DNA of 37,355 nucleotides. It comes from Acidimicrobiales bacterium. Lineage in GTDB: Bacteria; Actinomycetota; Acidimicrobiia; Acidimicrobiales; RAAP-2. The stretch covers positions 1 to 37,355 of the forward strand of contig JADMIJ010000041.1 in assembly GCA_015478655.1 (NCBI GenBank), given 5' to 3'. Both the position numbers and the translations under genes were made by a program. Below, one piece after another: positions 8,960 to 16,595 of the stretch (within the stretch, counting starts at the first letter, position 1; each line of letters begins with the position of its first letter). Below the pieces are notes generated by a model. It worked only from the letters and a program-made list of their open reading frames with translations, was not told where the DNA came from and ran no database searches.

Positions 8960-9970
8960 GTGGTAGCCGACCTGATCGACCGGGCCCGGGCCGGAGACGA
9001 CGAGGCCTTCGGCCTGCTCGTCGATCCCTTCCGGCACGAGCTGCAGGTGCACTGCTACCGGATGCTCGGTTCGGTTCAGGATGCCGAGGACGCGCTACAA
9101 GAGACCTTGGTAGCGGCCTGGCGGGGACTCGAAGGATTCGAGGGACGGGCCTCGATGCGGACCTGGCTGTACCGAATCGCCACCAGCCGCTGCCTGAATG
9201 CACTGCGGAGTGCGGCTCGGCGCCCGAGGGCGGAGCCTCCGGTGTTCGCGGTTGAGCCACCGGAGCCCACCCGGCTGGGCGAGGTGGTCTGGCTCGAGCC
9301 CTACCCGGACTCCTCCCTGGACGGGATCAGCGACGACCAGCCGGGCCCGGAGGCCCGGTTCGATTCGCGGGAAGCCATCTCGCTGGCCTTCGTGACGGCG
9401 TTGCAACTGCTCCCGCCCCGGCAACGCGCCGTCCTGGTGTTGCGCGATGTCCTCGGGTTCCATGCCGATCAAGTGGCACAGATGCTCGAGTCGACGGAGG
9501 AATCGGTGACGAGCGCGCTCAAGAGGGCCCGGGCCAACCTGCAGCGCGGGGCTTCGGCATCCGGAGAGCACGATGCACCACCGACGCCTGGCTCTTCCGC
9601 CGAACAGGACATCGTCGATCGTCTCACCACGGCCTACGAGATCGGCGACCTGGACGGTCTGGTCGCCCTCCTCACGGACGACGTGCTGATCACGATGCCG
9701 CCGGTGCCGCTCGAGTACCAGGGACGCGAGCTGGCAGCCCGGTTCTTCGGCACGGTGGCCTTCCGAGATGGTCGCACCTTCAAAGTGGTGGCCACCCGGG
9801 CCAACCGTCAGCCTGCGTTCGGCATCTACGTCCGCGATCCGCTGGCCGACGTCCTCCACGCCAACGGGCTGCTGGTGGTGACGCTGGCCGGTGACCAGAT
9901 CCGAACCATGACCCGGTTCGACAACAGCGTGCTCCCCCGTTTCGGGCTGCCCCGGACCCTGCCGGGCTGA
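8960..9970 (+). CDS. ECF RNA polymerase sigma factor, SigG-like, with SnoaL-like C-terminus
   Basis: A sigma-70 family factor of 336 residues from GTG 8960 (GAGG eight bases upstream); an ATG at 8888 would add 24 residues but has no ribosome-binding site. Region 2 is HCYRMLGSVQDAEDALQETL with WRGLEGFEGRASMRTWLYRI, region 4 is LQLLPPRQRAVLVLRDVLGF followed by the helix-turn-helix EESVTSALKRARANL. After a linker, residues about 220-330 (DIVDRLTTAYEIGDLDGLVALLTDDVLITMPP...) form a SnoaL/NTF2-like domain. This architecture and the linker EPYPDSSLDG match the SigG/TIGR02960 (SigX5) group, which lacks a classical anti-sigma factor; the C-terminal domain is thought to control activity. It probably drives the flanking YCII genes. 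Confidence 0.9.
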   Translation: MVADLIDRARAGDDEAFGLLVDPFRHELQVHCYRMLGSVQDAEDALQETLVAAWRGLEGFEGRASMRTWLYRIATSRCLNALRSAARRPRAEPPVFAVEPPEPTRLGEVVWLEPYPDSSLDGISDDQPGPEARFDSREAISLAFVTALQLLPPRQRAVLVLRDVLGFHADQVAQMLESTEESVTSALKRARANLQRGASASGEHDAPPTPGSSAEQDIVDRLTTAYEIGDLDGLVALLTDDVLITMPPVPLEYQGRELAARFFGTVAFRDGRTFKVVATRANRQPAFGIYVRDPLADVLHANGLLVVTLAGDQIRTMTRFDNSVLPRFGLPRTLPG

Positions 9971-10026
9971 GCCCGGCTAGGCCACTCCGCTGGCCGTCGG
10001 GTCCTCGTATCCGTCGTGACGCCGGC

Positions 10027-10500
10027 TCATGGCGTCGCTCGCGGTCCTGACGCCTCGAGGAGGGACTTGAGGCGCGCCAGGTCCTGGCGATTCGCCCGTC
10101 TCATGGCGGTGCCAAGGAAGGGCGCCAGGAGTCGGGAGAAGCCGGAGGCCCGGCCCCGATTGCGGAGCGTCATGGTCGTGCCAACTCCGGAGTCCCTCCA
10201 TCGGTAGGTCGTCTCCATCGGGAACGGTCCGTCCACCGTGCTCATGACGAACCGTTCGCCTGGCTCCGCAACGGTCACCTCATAGGTGTAGGCGAGCCGG
10301 CGGCCGAGGAACCGGGCGACAATGAACGCAATCCTCGATCCCACGGCGGCTGGTCGCTCCGTCTTCCACTCCACCGACTTGATGTTCTTGTACCAGCACA
10401 TGGCTCGATCCGGGTCGGACGCATAGGCGGCAACCTCTGCTCGCGGACGGGCGACGTGGATCTCGACGACCACGTCGACGAGCCTCCCCTCCTTGCTCAT
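10027..10500 (-). CDS. SRPBCC family protein (polyketide cyclase/START-like)
   Basis: A 157-residue protein. The start VDVVVEIHVARPRAEVAAYASDPDRAMCWY, the middle RLAYTYEVTVAEPGERFVM and the late TTYRWRDSGVGTTMTLRNRG give the helix-grip SRPBCC fold, a hydrophobic-ligand cavity used by cyclases and ligand binders. The C-terminal helix RRANRQDLARLKSLLEA closes the fold. Its ATG overlaps the TGA of the upstream YCII gene in an ATGA, so the two are probably translated together. The ligand is unknown. The gene is convergent with the sigma factor gene. Confidence 0.88.
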   Translation of the reverse strand: MSKEGRLVDVVVEIHVARPRAEVAAYASDPDRAMCWYKNIKSVEWKTERPAAVGSRIAFIVARFLGRRLAYTYEVTVAEPGERFVMSTVDGPFPMETTYRWRDSGVGTTMTLRNRGRASGFSRLLAPFLGTAMRRANRQDLARLKSLLEASGPRATP

Positions 10501-10811
10501 CCGATCGGGAGCGCCTCATAGACCTCGATCGACCCGCCGCCCGAAAGGACGGGACATCCCTTGGCGCTCTTGGCGGCGGAGGAAAGGCTGTCGGCTTCGA
10601 TGATCGAGTACCCGGTCAACTGGTTGGCTCCGCCCTGGGTCACGGATCCGTCGGACCCCACCGTGGACGCGGGGCCAAACGGACTGCCGGCATCGACGAC
10701 CGAGGCTCCGAGTGACCCGAACCAGTTCATCCACTCCTCCATGGCCTTCTCCTGGGCTTCGGGCGTGTCGTTCATGGCGCCGCCGCTGTACACGAGGACG
10801 TACTTGCTCAT
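10497..10811 (-). CDS. YCII/DGPF-related protein
   Basis: A 104-residue YCII-family protein: MSKYVLVYSGG, EEWMNWFGSLGASVVDAGSPFGP, NQLTGYSIIEADSLSSAAKSAKGCP and GGSIEVYEALPIG match the family along its whole length. The site AAGGAG lies ten bases before ATG 10811. It is the first full gene of a two-gene unit with the SRPBCC gene (ATGA overlap). A minisatellite of 18-bp units fills the region upstream, and the frame running through those repeats ends in a TGA that overlaps this ATG. Together with the YCII gene at 8460 it brackets the ECF sigma gene, a common arrangement. Confidence 0.88.
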   Translation of the reverse strand: MSKYVLVYSGGAMNDTPEAQEKAMEEWMNWFGSLGASVVDAGSPFGPASTVGSDGSVTQGGANQLTGYSIIEADSLSSAAKSAKGCPVLSGGGSIEVYEALPIG

Positions 10812-10825
10812 CGTTTCGCTCCTTG

Positions 10826-10992
10826 TTGTCGTGAGTTGGTTGTCGTCAGTTGCCGTGAATTGGTTGTCGTCAGTTGCCGTGTTGTCGTCAGTTGCCGTGT
10901 TGTCGTCAGTTGCCGTGTTGTCGTCAGTTGCCGCGTTGTTGTCAGTTGCCGCGTTGTTGTCAGTTGCAGTGCCGTTGTCAGTTGCCGTGCCG
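10826..10992. repeat. Minisatellite of 18-bp units
   Basis: About nine tandem copies of TTGTCGTCAGTTGCCGTG with small changes; units at 10864, 10882 and 10900 are identical and 10918 and 10936 differ by one or two bases, while the edges have longer or shorter units. It fills most of the 210 bases between the stop of the three-domain fusion gene (11022) and the YCII start (10811). The unit length is a multiple of three, and on the minus strand one frame stays open through the array, repeating RQLTTT, from ATG 11047 to a TGA overlapping the YCII ATG. I do not consider it a proven gene. Confidence 0.9.
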
Positions 10993-11021
10993 TTGGTGCC
11001 GGATTGCCCGAATTGCGAGCT

Positions 11022-12299
11022 TCAACGGGACCGGCCGGTGAATGCAACGAGCCGCTCCAGGGCGTCGGCGTCCGGTCCGATCTCCGCTTCAGCGGCGAAC
11101 CGCTCGCCGTCCCGCATGGACGGCGCGATCAGCTCTCGGGCTCGATCCAGCACGTAGCCGCTCAGGGCGTCGCTGGGCGTCAGGGACTGGGAGGTGGCCG
11201 CGGCGAAATCCCAGGCGTGCACCAGAAATTCGACCGAGAGGATGCTGGCCGCCAGCGAGGCCGGCATCTCACCTGACCCGAAGGTGACCGTGCCCTCGGT
11301 TCCCCGTCTCCGCCACGCCTCCAGGGCCTGCTGTGCCGCAGTCGCCACCCGGGGCTCCAACGGGACATCCGAAGGCACCACGACGTCTGCGCCGGCCATG
11401 GACCCGAGGCTCGAGACCGAGCCGAGCAGATGCTCGATCAGGTCGTCGACCGTGAACTTGGAGCACGGGGTCGATGCCGTCCCGTCGGATACATTGATGC
11501 CGCGGAGCACCAGCTGGCACTCGGCCAACGAGGCCTCGGCAGCTGACAGGCGGTCCATGGGATCGGGGGAGGCGGCCCATTCGTCGGCTCCGGCATCGCC
11601 GTCGGCGGCGGCCGCTCGCAACCGTTCGAGATAGTGGCTCCACCCCTCTTTGTGGCTGGTGGCCTGAGCGTCAGTGAGTCCGTCGTGCACGAGGTGGACA
11701 AGCGTTCCTCCCTCGGCTGGTTGCAGGGTGATGGTCACCGTGGACGCGCCGGGAGGGAGGTCGTCGTCTTCCTCCCAGCCCCAACTGAGCACGAGGCGCC
11801 TTCCGGGCTCCGCTTCGACGACCTTTCCCGCCGCGGTGTGGCCGGGGATCACCGTCCAGCGATAGTCACCGCCGGCTCGCAGGTCGATGCGGGCGCTGAT
11901 GGTATGCCACCGCCTCAGCCGATCGGGCTCGGTGAGGAGGGCAAAGGTCTCGTCGGGCCCGAGAGGTACGAGGATCGACTTGTCAACCGGCATTGCTGGT
12001 TCTCCTTGTTTGGGCGGCCGGGCGGATGCCAGGTCCGCGAGCTCCTGAGTCCAAAAACTGTCGAGCGAGGCACGGAGGTCGGCCATCCCCTCCGGGATCA
12101 GCCGGTAGTACCGGAATCGACCTTCCTTTCGCGCCTCGACGAGTCCGGTTCCGACCAGGACGGCGAGGTGCTGCGAGATCGCCGACCTCGTGCTTTCGAA
12201 GTGAGCCGAGAGTCCGGTGACCGTCTGCTCACCATCGACGAGCAACTCGAGAAGCCGGCGGCGGTTCGGCTCGGCGATGACAGCAACGAGATCACGCAC
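11022..12299 (-). CDS. ArsR-type HTH / SRPBCC (AHSA1) / TIGR03086 DinB-like fusion protein
   Basis: A 425-residue protein from GTG 12299; the frame is open to 12401 but the ArsR domain begins at VRDLVAVIAEPNRRRLLELL. Residues 1-85 are a winged helix of the ArsR family (STRSAISQHLAVLVGTGLVE, then EGRFRYYRL). Residues about 103-240 are an AHSA1-type SRPBCC domain (ILVPLGPDETFALLTEPDRL, then WHTISARIDLRAGG and HEGWSHYLERL-like KEGWSHYLERL). Residues about 250-425 match the TIGR03086 mycothiol-dependent maleylpyruvate isomerase/DinB-like domain (DRLSAAEASLAECQ, TPCSKFTVDDLIEHLLGS, FLVHAWDFAAAT). An ATG at 11993 with AAGGAG nine bases upstream could also give only the last two domains. A dyad lies directly upstream, so the gene may regulate itself and the divergent reductase. 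Confidence 0.85.
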   Translation of the reverse strand: MRDLVAVIAEPNRRRLLELLVDGEQTVTGLSAHFESTRSAISQHLAVLVGTGLVEARKEGRFRYYRLIPEGMADLRASLDSFWTQELADLASARPPKQGEPAMPVDKSILVPLGPDETFALLTEPDRLRRWHTISARIDLRAGGDYRWTVIPGHTAAGKVVEAEPGRRLVLSWGWEEDDDLPPGASTVTITLQPAEGGTLVHLVHDGLTDAQATSHKEGWSHYLERLRAAAADGDAGADEWAASPDPMDRLSAAEASLAECQLVLRGINVSDGTASTPCSKFTVDDLIEHLLGSVSSLGSMAGADVVVPSDVPLEPRVATAAQQALEAWRRRGTEGTVTFGSGEMPASLAASILSVEFLVHAWDFAAATSQSLTPSDALSGYVLDRARELIAPSMRDGERFAAEAEIGPDADALERLVAFTGRSR

Positions 12300-12307
12300 A
12301 GACCATA

Positions 12308-12330
12308 CGTTAGCCTTTACTAACGCGTTA
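12308..12330. promoter_or_regulatory. Candidate ArsR-type operator
   Basis: CGTTAG (12308-12313) and CTAACG (12320-12325) form an 18-bp inverted repeat with a 6-base spacer, and TAACGCGTTA (12321-12330) is an overlapping perfect palindrome. They lie 8 bases upstream of the ArsR fusion start and about 125 bases before the divergent reductase, in the usual place of an autoregulatory site. Binding by this protein is inferred. Confidence 0.6.
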
Positions 12331-12454
12331 ACCGGCGGTTGAGACCTTGCCCCGACGAATCTCCCTGCGAGACGGGTGCCGATCGGGCTCGGCAGATCCA
12401 AGTGACGCCGGCCTAGTGTTTCGCAGCCGGCGAGCCATCCCGAGGAGAGACGAG

Positions 12455-13177
12455 ATGCCAGACGAGGCCCAATGGGACTTCAGTGGCCTGCGGGCGCTGT
12501 TCATCAACTGCACGCTCAAGCGGTCACCGGAGCCCTCCAACACCGAGGGCCTGGTCGAAGGGAGCCGGGACATCATGGATCACTACGGCGTGCGGACCGA
12601 CACCGTCCGGCTGGTCGATCTCGAGGTTGCCACCGGGGTGTGGCCGGACATGACCGGGCACGGGTGGCCGGTTGACGAATGGCCGGCTGTCCAAGAGAAG
12701 GTATTCGAGTCGGACATCCTGGTACTGGCGGGGCCGATCTGGCTGGGGGACAACAGCTCGATCATGAAGCAGTGCATCGAGCGGTTGTACGCCTCCTCGC
12801 ACCTTCTCAACGATCGGGGCCAATACCGCTACTACGGGCGGGTCGCCGGCTGCCTGATCACGGGCAACGAGGACGGGATCAAGCACTGTGCCATGAACAT
12901 CCTGTACAGCTTGCAGCACATCGGGTACACCATCCCCCCACAGGCGGATGCCGGATGGATCGGCGAAGCCGGCCCCGGACCCTCCTACCTCGACCCGGGC
13001 TCCGGCGGTCCGGAGAACGACTTCACCAATCGCAACACCGCCTTCATGACCTGGAATCTCATGCACGTGGCCACCGTGCTCAAGCAGGCAGACGGGATTC
13101 CCGCGCATGGCAATCAACGCCCCGCCTGGGACGCCGGGGAGCGGTTTGGCTGGTCGAATCCCGAGTACCGGCGCTGA
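12455..13177 (+). CDS. Flavodoxin-fold NAD(P)H-dependent oxidoreductase
   Basis: A 240-residue protein starting at ATG 12455, with GAGGAG upstream. The order GLRALFINCTLKRSPEPSNT (phosphate-binding loop of FMN), a long helix, then SDILVLAGPIWLGDNSSIMK (second FMN loop) and GRVAGCLITGNEDGIKHCAM (third) identifies the flavodoxin-like NADPH-dependent FMN reductase family. Such enzymes reduce quinones, azo dyes or iron complexes in the cytoplasm. The frame is open upstream to 12347, but the match starts at 12455. It is divergent from the ArsR-type fusion gene and shares its promoter region, so redox or metal-linked control is plausible. Confidence 0.88.
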   Translation: MPDEAQWDFSGLRALFINCTLKRSPEPSNTEGLVEGSRDIMDHYGVRTDTVRLVDLEVATGVWPDMTGHGWPVDEWPAVQEKVFESDILVLAGPIWLGDNSSIMKQCIERLYASSHLLNDRGQYRYYGRVAGCLITGNEDGIKHCAMNILYSLQHIGYTIPPQADAGWIGEAGPGPSYLDPGSGGPENDFTNRNTAFMTWNLMHVATVLKQADGIPAHGNQRPAWDAGERFGWSNPEYRR

Positions 13178-13205
13178 ACTACGTCGGAGCCGCCGTCGGC
13201 CCGGG

Positions 13206-13223
13206 CCTGGAATGCGCTCCAGG
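13206..13223 (+). terminator. Hairpin after the reductase gene
   Basis: CCTGGA (13206-13211) pairs with TCCAGG (13218-13223) around a 6-base loop, 28 bases after the reductase stop. There is no T-run, so it is only a possible terminator. Confidence 0.35.
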
Positions 13224-13264
13224 GCGCTACCCCATCCACTTCGAGATGGTCGGGTGGTTTACGC

Positions 13265-13301
13265 GTGTGACTGCGCGCGTTAATCCGCGCTTTGGTCACA
13301 C
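13265..13301. promoter_or_regulatory. Long inverted repeat before the RHH-methyltransferase pair
   Basis: GTGTGAC (13265-13271) is the exact reverse complement of GTCACAC (13295-13301); inside, GCGCG and CGCGC form a second pair of arms. The element ends 19 bases before the ATG of the ribbon-helix-helix gene. It could be an operator for that protein or a hairpin in the leader. Confidence 0.6.
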
Positions 13302-13320
13302 CCTGCGGATATCGTGGGCC

Positions 13321-13548
13321 ATGGCCCGACCCCGAACCTACGAAGAGAAGAGGATCGCCACCGCGGTGCGACTTCCCGAGTCGATCCATCATCGGTTGCA
13401 CCAGGCGGCGCTCGATCGCGACATCTCGGCAAACTTGCTGGTCACGAGGGCCGTCGCCGAATTCCTCGATCGATTGCCCACCGCCGACACCATCCTCGGC
13501 GCGCCCGGGCGCAAGGTCCGGCCACGACGAGAGCGGACGCCATCATGA
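13321..13548 (+). CDS. Ribbon-helix-helix (CopG/HicB-like) protein
   Basis: A 75-residue basic protein. RIATAVRLPESIHHRLHQAA is a classic ribbon-helix-helix: a short strand with polar contacts (TAVRLP), then helix A, and LDRDISANLLVTRAVAEFLD gives the turn and helix B. The tail GRKVRPRRERTPS is basic. There is no Shine-Dalgarno sequence before ATG 13321, so it may be leaderless. Its TGA overlaps the ATG of the downstream methyltransferase (ATGA), which implies coupled translation and joint function. It probably binds the inverted repeat just upstream and controls the pair; an antitoxin role is possible, but no toxin gene is seen. Confidence 0.82.
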   Translation: MARPRTYEEKRIATAVRLPESIHHRLHQAALDRDISANLLVTRAVAEFLDRLPTADTILGAPGRKVRPRRERTPS

Positions 13549-15032
13549 CCATCGCCCCGCTGCGCGTCACCAAGGGTGGGCGCCGTCCCTCCACGTCGAC
13601 GACGAATTTTGGCTCGGGCCGCCGCGAGGGGCACGACGCCTCAGGGTTCTATGAACGGTTCGTGGCGCCCGAGATCTCGGCCGATTCGGCCATCAACCCG
13701 CCGGCCGGTACCGACGTCATCTACGCCGCGGATGCCCGGAAGATGGAGGGCGTGCCGTCGGACTCGGTCGCACTCGTGGTCACGTCTCCTCCCTACTTCG
13801 CCGGGAAGCGGTACGAGGAGAGCCTGGGTGTGGACGGTGTGCCGGCGACCTACTTCGAGTACCTCCAGCTCCTGCGCGACGTGTTCGCCGAATGCAAGCG
13901 GGTGCTGGAGCCGGGGGGACGCATCGCCGTCAATGTGGCCAACCTGGGCCGGCGACCCTATCGATCCCTGTCCGGCGACGTGACCGAGGTGCTGTCCGAG
14001 CTCGGTCTGCTCCTGAGAGGTGAGGTGGTCTGGTGGAAGGGGAGGGCTGCGGGCGGCTCGTGCGCTTGGGGCAGCTTCCAGCGGCCCGCCAACCCCGTCC
14101 TGCGCGATGTCACGGAGCGGATCGTCGTCGCCAGCAAGGGAAGGTTCGATCGAGCGGTCTCTCCGTTGGAGAGGGCGGCGAAGGGGCTCCCGTCCACCGC
14201 CACCATCTCACGGGACGAATTCATGGAGGCCACGACCGACCTTTGGGAGATGGCCCCGGAGAGTGCGACGAAGGTCGGGCATCCCGCACCGTTCCCGGTG
14301 GAGCTTCCGAGGCGGCTGATCGAGCTCTACACCTACGAAGGGGACGTGGTGTTGGATCCGTTCATGGGCTCCGGTAGCTCGGCCATTGCCGCCCTTCGGA
14401 CGCGTCGGCGCTACGTCGGCTTCGACACGGACCGCGCCTACGTGGCGGTGGCGGAAGAACGGATCGCCGACGAGAGGGCCCGACTCGAAGAGGAGGGACT
14501 CGAGGGACAGGACGGTTCTGTTGCCTACCCGTTCAGGGTGGAGCTGCCGGCCGTGCAGCCCGCACCCGGTCCGGAGGACGCGCAGGCGAGGGCCGTCCGG
14601 GAGGGTCGACAACCAAAGGACCTGGCGCGGGTCCTGCTCGAGACCTGCGGGTTCACAGCCATCCGAGCGGACGTGAAGCCGCGAGGCCTGGGCATCGTGC
14701 TCAACTTCGTGGCCACCGACCGGTCCGGGGACGACTGGGCCTTCGATGTCTCCGGTGCCTTCACCTCCAACCGGGCCGGCCTGAGGCGAACCGACACACT
14801 CTGGAAGTCGCTCGGCAAGGCAGCCGTCCTGCGTGAGAGCGGGGCCGGATTGCCTCTTGTGCTCCTAACCACCGATGCTCCCGCAAAGGGAACGGCCGGT
14901 CACAAGGCCCTGGCCGTCATGCGGGGTCCCCTCAACCCGGTGTTCGACATCATCGAGCTGTTGAATGTGGAGGACCAGGCCAGGTTGCGCCGCTACGCCC
15001 TCCACGGTCGGGCGTCCGCGGCCGATTCGTGA
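13545..15032 (+). CDS. Beta-class DNA methyltransferase with extra C-terminal domain
   Basis: A 495-residue protein. TSPPYF (residues 80-85) is catalytic motif IV, and DPFMGSGSS (271-279) is the AdoMet-binding motif I; IV before I defines the beta class, which includes N4-cytosine and N6-adenine enzymes. The middle, VVWWKGRAAGGSCAWGSFQR (161-180), is typical of N4-cytosine types. Residues about 345-490 are an added domain: LLETCGFTAIRADVKPRG, then NFVATD, WAFDVSGAFT, RRTDTLWKSLGKAAVL and LVLLTTDAP. The pattern FVA...WxFDVSG resembles the core strands of PD-(D/E)XK nucleases (FxEVKG) with Asp and Ser at the Glu and Lys positions. No separate restriction gene adjoins. Start fixed by the ATGA overlap with the RHH gene. 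Confidence 0.88.
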   Translation: MTIAPLRVTKGGRRPSTSTTNFGSGRREGHDASGFYERFVAPEISADSAINPPAGTDVIYAADARKMEGVPSDSVALVVTSPPYFAGKRYEESLGVDGVPATYFEYLQLLRDVFAECKRVLEPGGRIAVNVANLGRRPYRSLSGDVTEVLSELGLLLRGEVVWWKGRAAGGSCAWGSFQRPANPVLRDVTERIVVASKGRFDRAVSPLERAAKGLPSTATISRDEFMEATTDLWEMAPESATKVGHPAPFPVELPRRLIELYTYEGDVVLDPFMGSGSSAIAALRTRRRYVGFDTDRAYVAVAEERIADERARLEEEGLEGQDGSVAYPFRVELPAVQPAPGPEDAQARAVREGRQPKDLARVLLETCGFTAIRADVKPRGLGIVLNFVATDRSGDDWAFDVSGAFTSNRAGLRRTDTLWKSLGKAAVLRESGAGLPLVLLTTDAPAKGTAGHKALAVMRGPLNPVFDIIELLNVEDQARLRRYALHGRASAADS

Positions 15033-15119
15033 TAGAAGATGCTGCCGTTCTCAGGGATCGGCAGGGGATCAGATCGGCCATCCAATGGTTCGATCAGAGT
15101 CATCGGACTAGGGGGGGGA

Positions 15120-16568
15120 ATGATGCGTACCATTCGCAAGATCTCGATCTCGTTGGCAGCCGTGGTAGCGGTCCTCTTGGTGATCACGACCCTGCCGTCG
15201 CCAGCCCGGGCATCGGGTACCAAACCCCTCTCGGCTCCGGTCTTCACCAGCAAGTCGGCGGCCAAGGCCAAGGCCCACACCCCGTTCGCGTTCACGGTGA
15301 AGACCAAGGCGAACCCGACGGCCTCCATCGCCGTCGGACCCCTGCCACCCGGCCTGAGCTTCGCCGACAACGGCAACGGGACGGCCACACTCAGCGGCAC
15401 ATTCCCCTTTGGCGAGACCCAAACCATCGCCCTCACGGCCAGCAACACTCAGGGGTCGACACCACAGACTCTGTCGGTGGTGGTCAAAGGGCTGCCGGGC
15501 ATCCGCCACGTCTTCGTCATCACGCTGGAGAACAAGGGCTACAACGAGACCTTCGGAACCCCGGCCAATGATCCCTATCTCGCCTCCACACTCCCCTCCC
15601 AGGGCGCCCTGTTGAAGAACTACTACGGGATCGGCCACTTCTCCAACGACAACTACATCGGGCTGATTTCGGGGCAGCCCCCCAACTCGTCCACGCAGGC
15701 CGACTGCTTCGGGTACGCCAATTTCCCTCTCGCTGACGGACTGGTCAACGGGATCCAACAAGGGGCCGGGTGCGTCTACCCGTCCAATGTGCCCAGTCTG
15801 CCCAGCCAGCTCACCTCGGCCGGCTTCAGTTGGAAGGGCTACCTGGAGGACATGGGCAATGACCCCAGCCGCGAATCGGCCACCTGCGGCCACCCGGCGG
15901 TCGGGGCGTCCGATCCGAGCTTCGTCGCCACGTCGACCGACGGCTACGCCACCCGCCACAACCCGTTCGTCTACTTCCATTCCATCATCGACAACACCGC
16001 CGTCTGCAACTCCCAAGTCGTCCCCCTGGGCACCACCGGCGGCATCCTGCCGGCAGGGACCCCCGCCGGAGTGACCGGATTGGCCACCGACCTGCAATCG
16101 ATTTCCACCACGCCCAACTTCAGCGTCATCAGCCCCAATCTGTGCAACGACGGACACGACTACCCCTGTAAGAACCCGACCGGGACCTCGGCGCTCGCCA
16201 ACATCGATACGTTCCTCAGCACATGGGTCCCACTCATCGAGAACTCGCCTGCCTTCAAGCAGGACGGCCTGCTCGAGATCACGTTCGACGAGGCGGAGGC
16301 TGTCGGCTCGGCGACCGACGCAACCGCCTGCTGCGGCGAGACCCCCGGACCGGCCGCCAACAGTGGAGGAAACGGTATCACCGGCCCGGGAGGGGGCAAG
16401 GTCGGCACCGTGCTCATCTCGCCGTTCATCACCCCGGGCGGCGTGGTGGTCAAGAAGTACAACCACTACTCTTCGCTGGCCTCGATCGAGGACCTCTTCG
16501 GTCTGCCCCATCTGGGCGAGGCGGCCACGGTGACCTCGAACTTCGACAAGGGCATCTTCCACAACTAG
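15120..16568 (+). CDS. Secreted phosphoesterase (alkaline phosphatase/phospholipase C family)
   Basis: A protein of about 482 residues with a signal peptide (MRTIRKISISLAAVVAVLLV... ending near SPARASG). Residues about 35-115 are a putative Ig-like domain (PLPPGLSFADNGNGTATLSG). The rest is the phosphoesterase fold of the AcpA/phospholipase C group (PF04185-like): RHVFVITLENKGYNETFG at the start, HFSNDNYIGLISGQPP, and GLLEITFDEAEA late. Such enzymes hydrolyse phosphate esters outside the cell. Two adjacent ATGs (15120, 15123) follow a G-rich site; either may be used. The stop is TAG. The frame reaches back to 15039, but that part is not signal-like. Confidence 0.88.
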   Translation: MMRTIRKISISLAAVVAVLLVITTLPSPARASGTKPLSAPVFTSKSAAKAKAHTPFAFTVKTKANPTASIAVGPLPPGLSFADNGNGTATLSGTFPFGETQTIALTASNTQGSTPQTLSVVVKGLPGIRHVFVITLENKGYNETFGTPANDPYLASTLPSQGALLKNYYGIGHFSNDNYIGLISGQPPNSSTQADCFGYANFPLADGLVNGIQQGAGCVYPSNVPSLPSQLTSAGFSWKGYLEDMGNDPSRESATCGHPAVGASDPSFVATSTDGYATRHNPFVYFHSIIDNTAVCNSQVVPLGTTGGILPAGTPAGVTGLATDLQSISTTPNFSVISPNLCNDGHDYPCKNPTGTSALANIDTFLSTWVPLIENSPAFKQDGLLEITFDEAEAVGSATDATACCGETPGPAANSGGNGITGPGGGKVGTVLISPFITPGGVVVKKYNHYSSLASIEDLFGLPHLGEAATVTSNFDKGIFHN

Positions 16569-16577
16569 CCGACGGCA

Positions 16578-16595
16578 CCCCGCCCGGCACCGGGG
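16578..16595 (+). terminator. Short GC hairpin after the phosphoesterase gene
   Basis: CCCCG (16578-16582) pairs with CGGGG (16591-16595) around an 8-base loop, ten bases after the phosphoesterase stop. It is short and has no T-run. Confidence 0.3.

Noticed and set aside
10826..10992. CRISPR-like array from the 18-bp repeats
   Set aside because: Units are directly tandem with no unique spacers, and no cas genes are present.
10808..11047. 79-residue RQLTTT repeat frame as a gene
   Set aside because: It arises from the 18-bp array and starts inside the upstream gene; no ribosome-binding site. Kept as a finding, not as a CDS.
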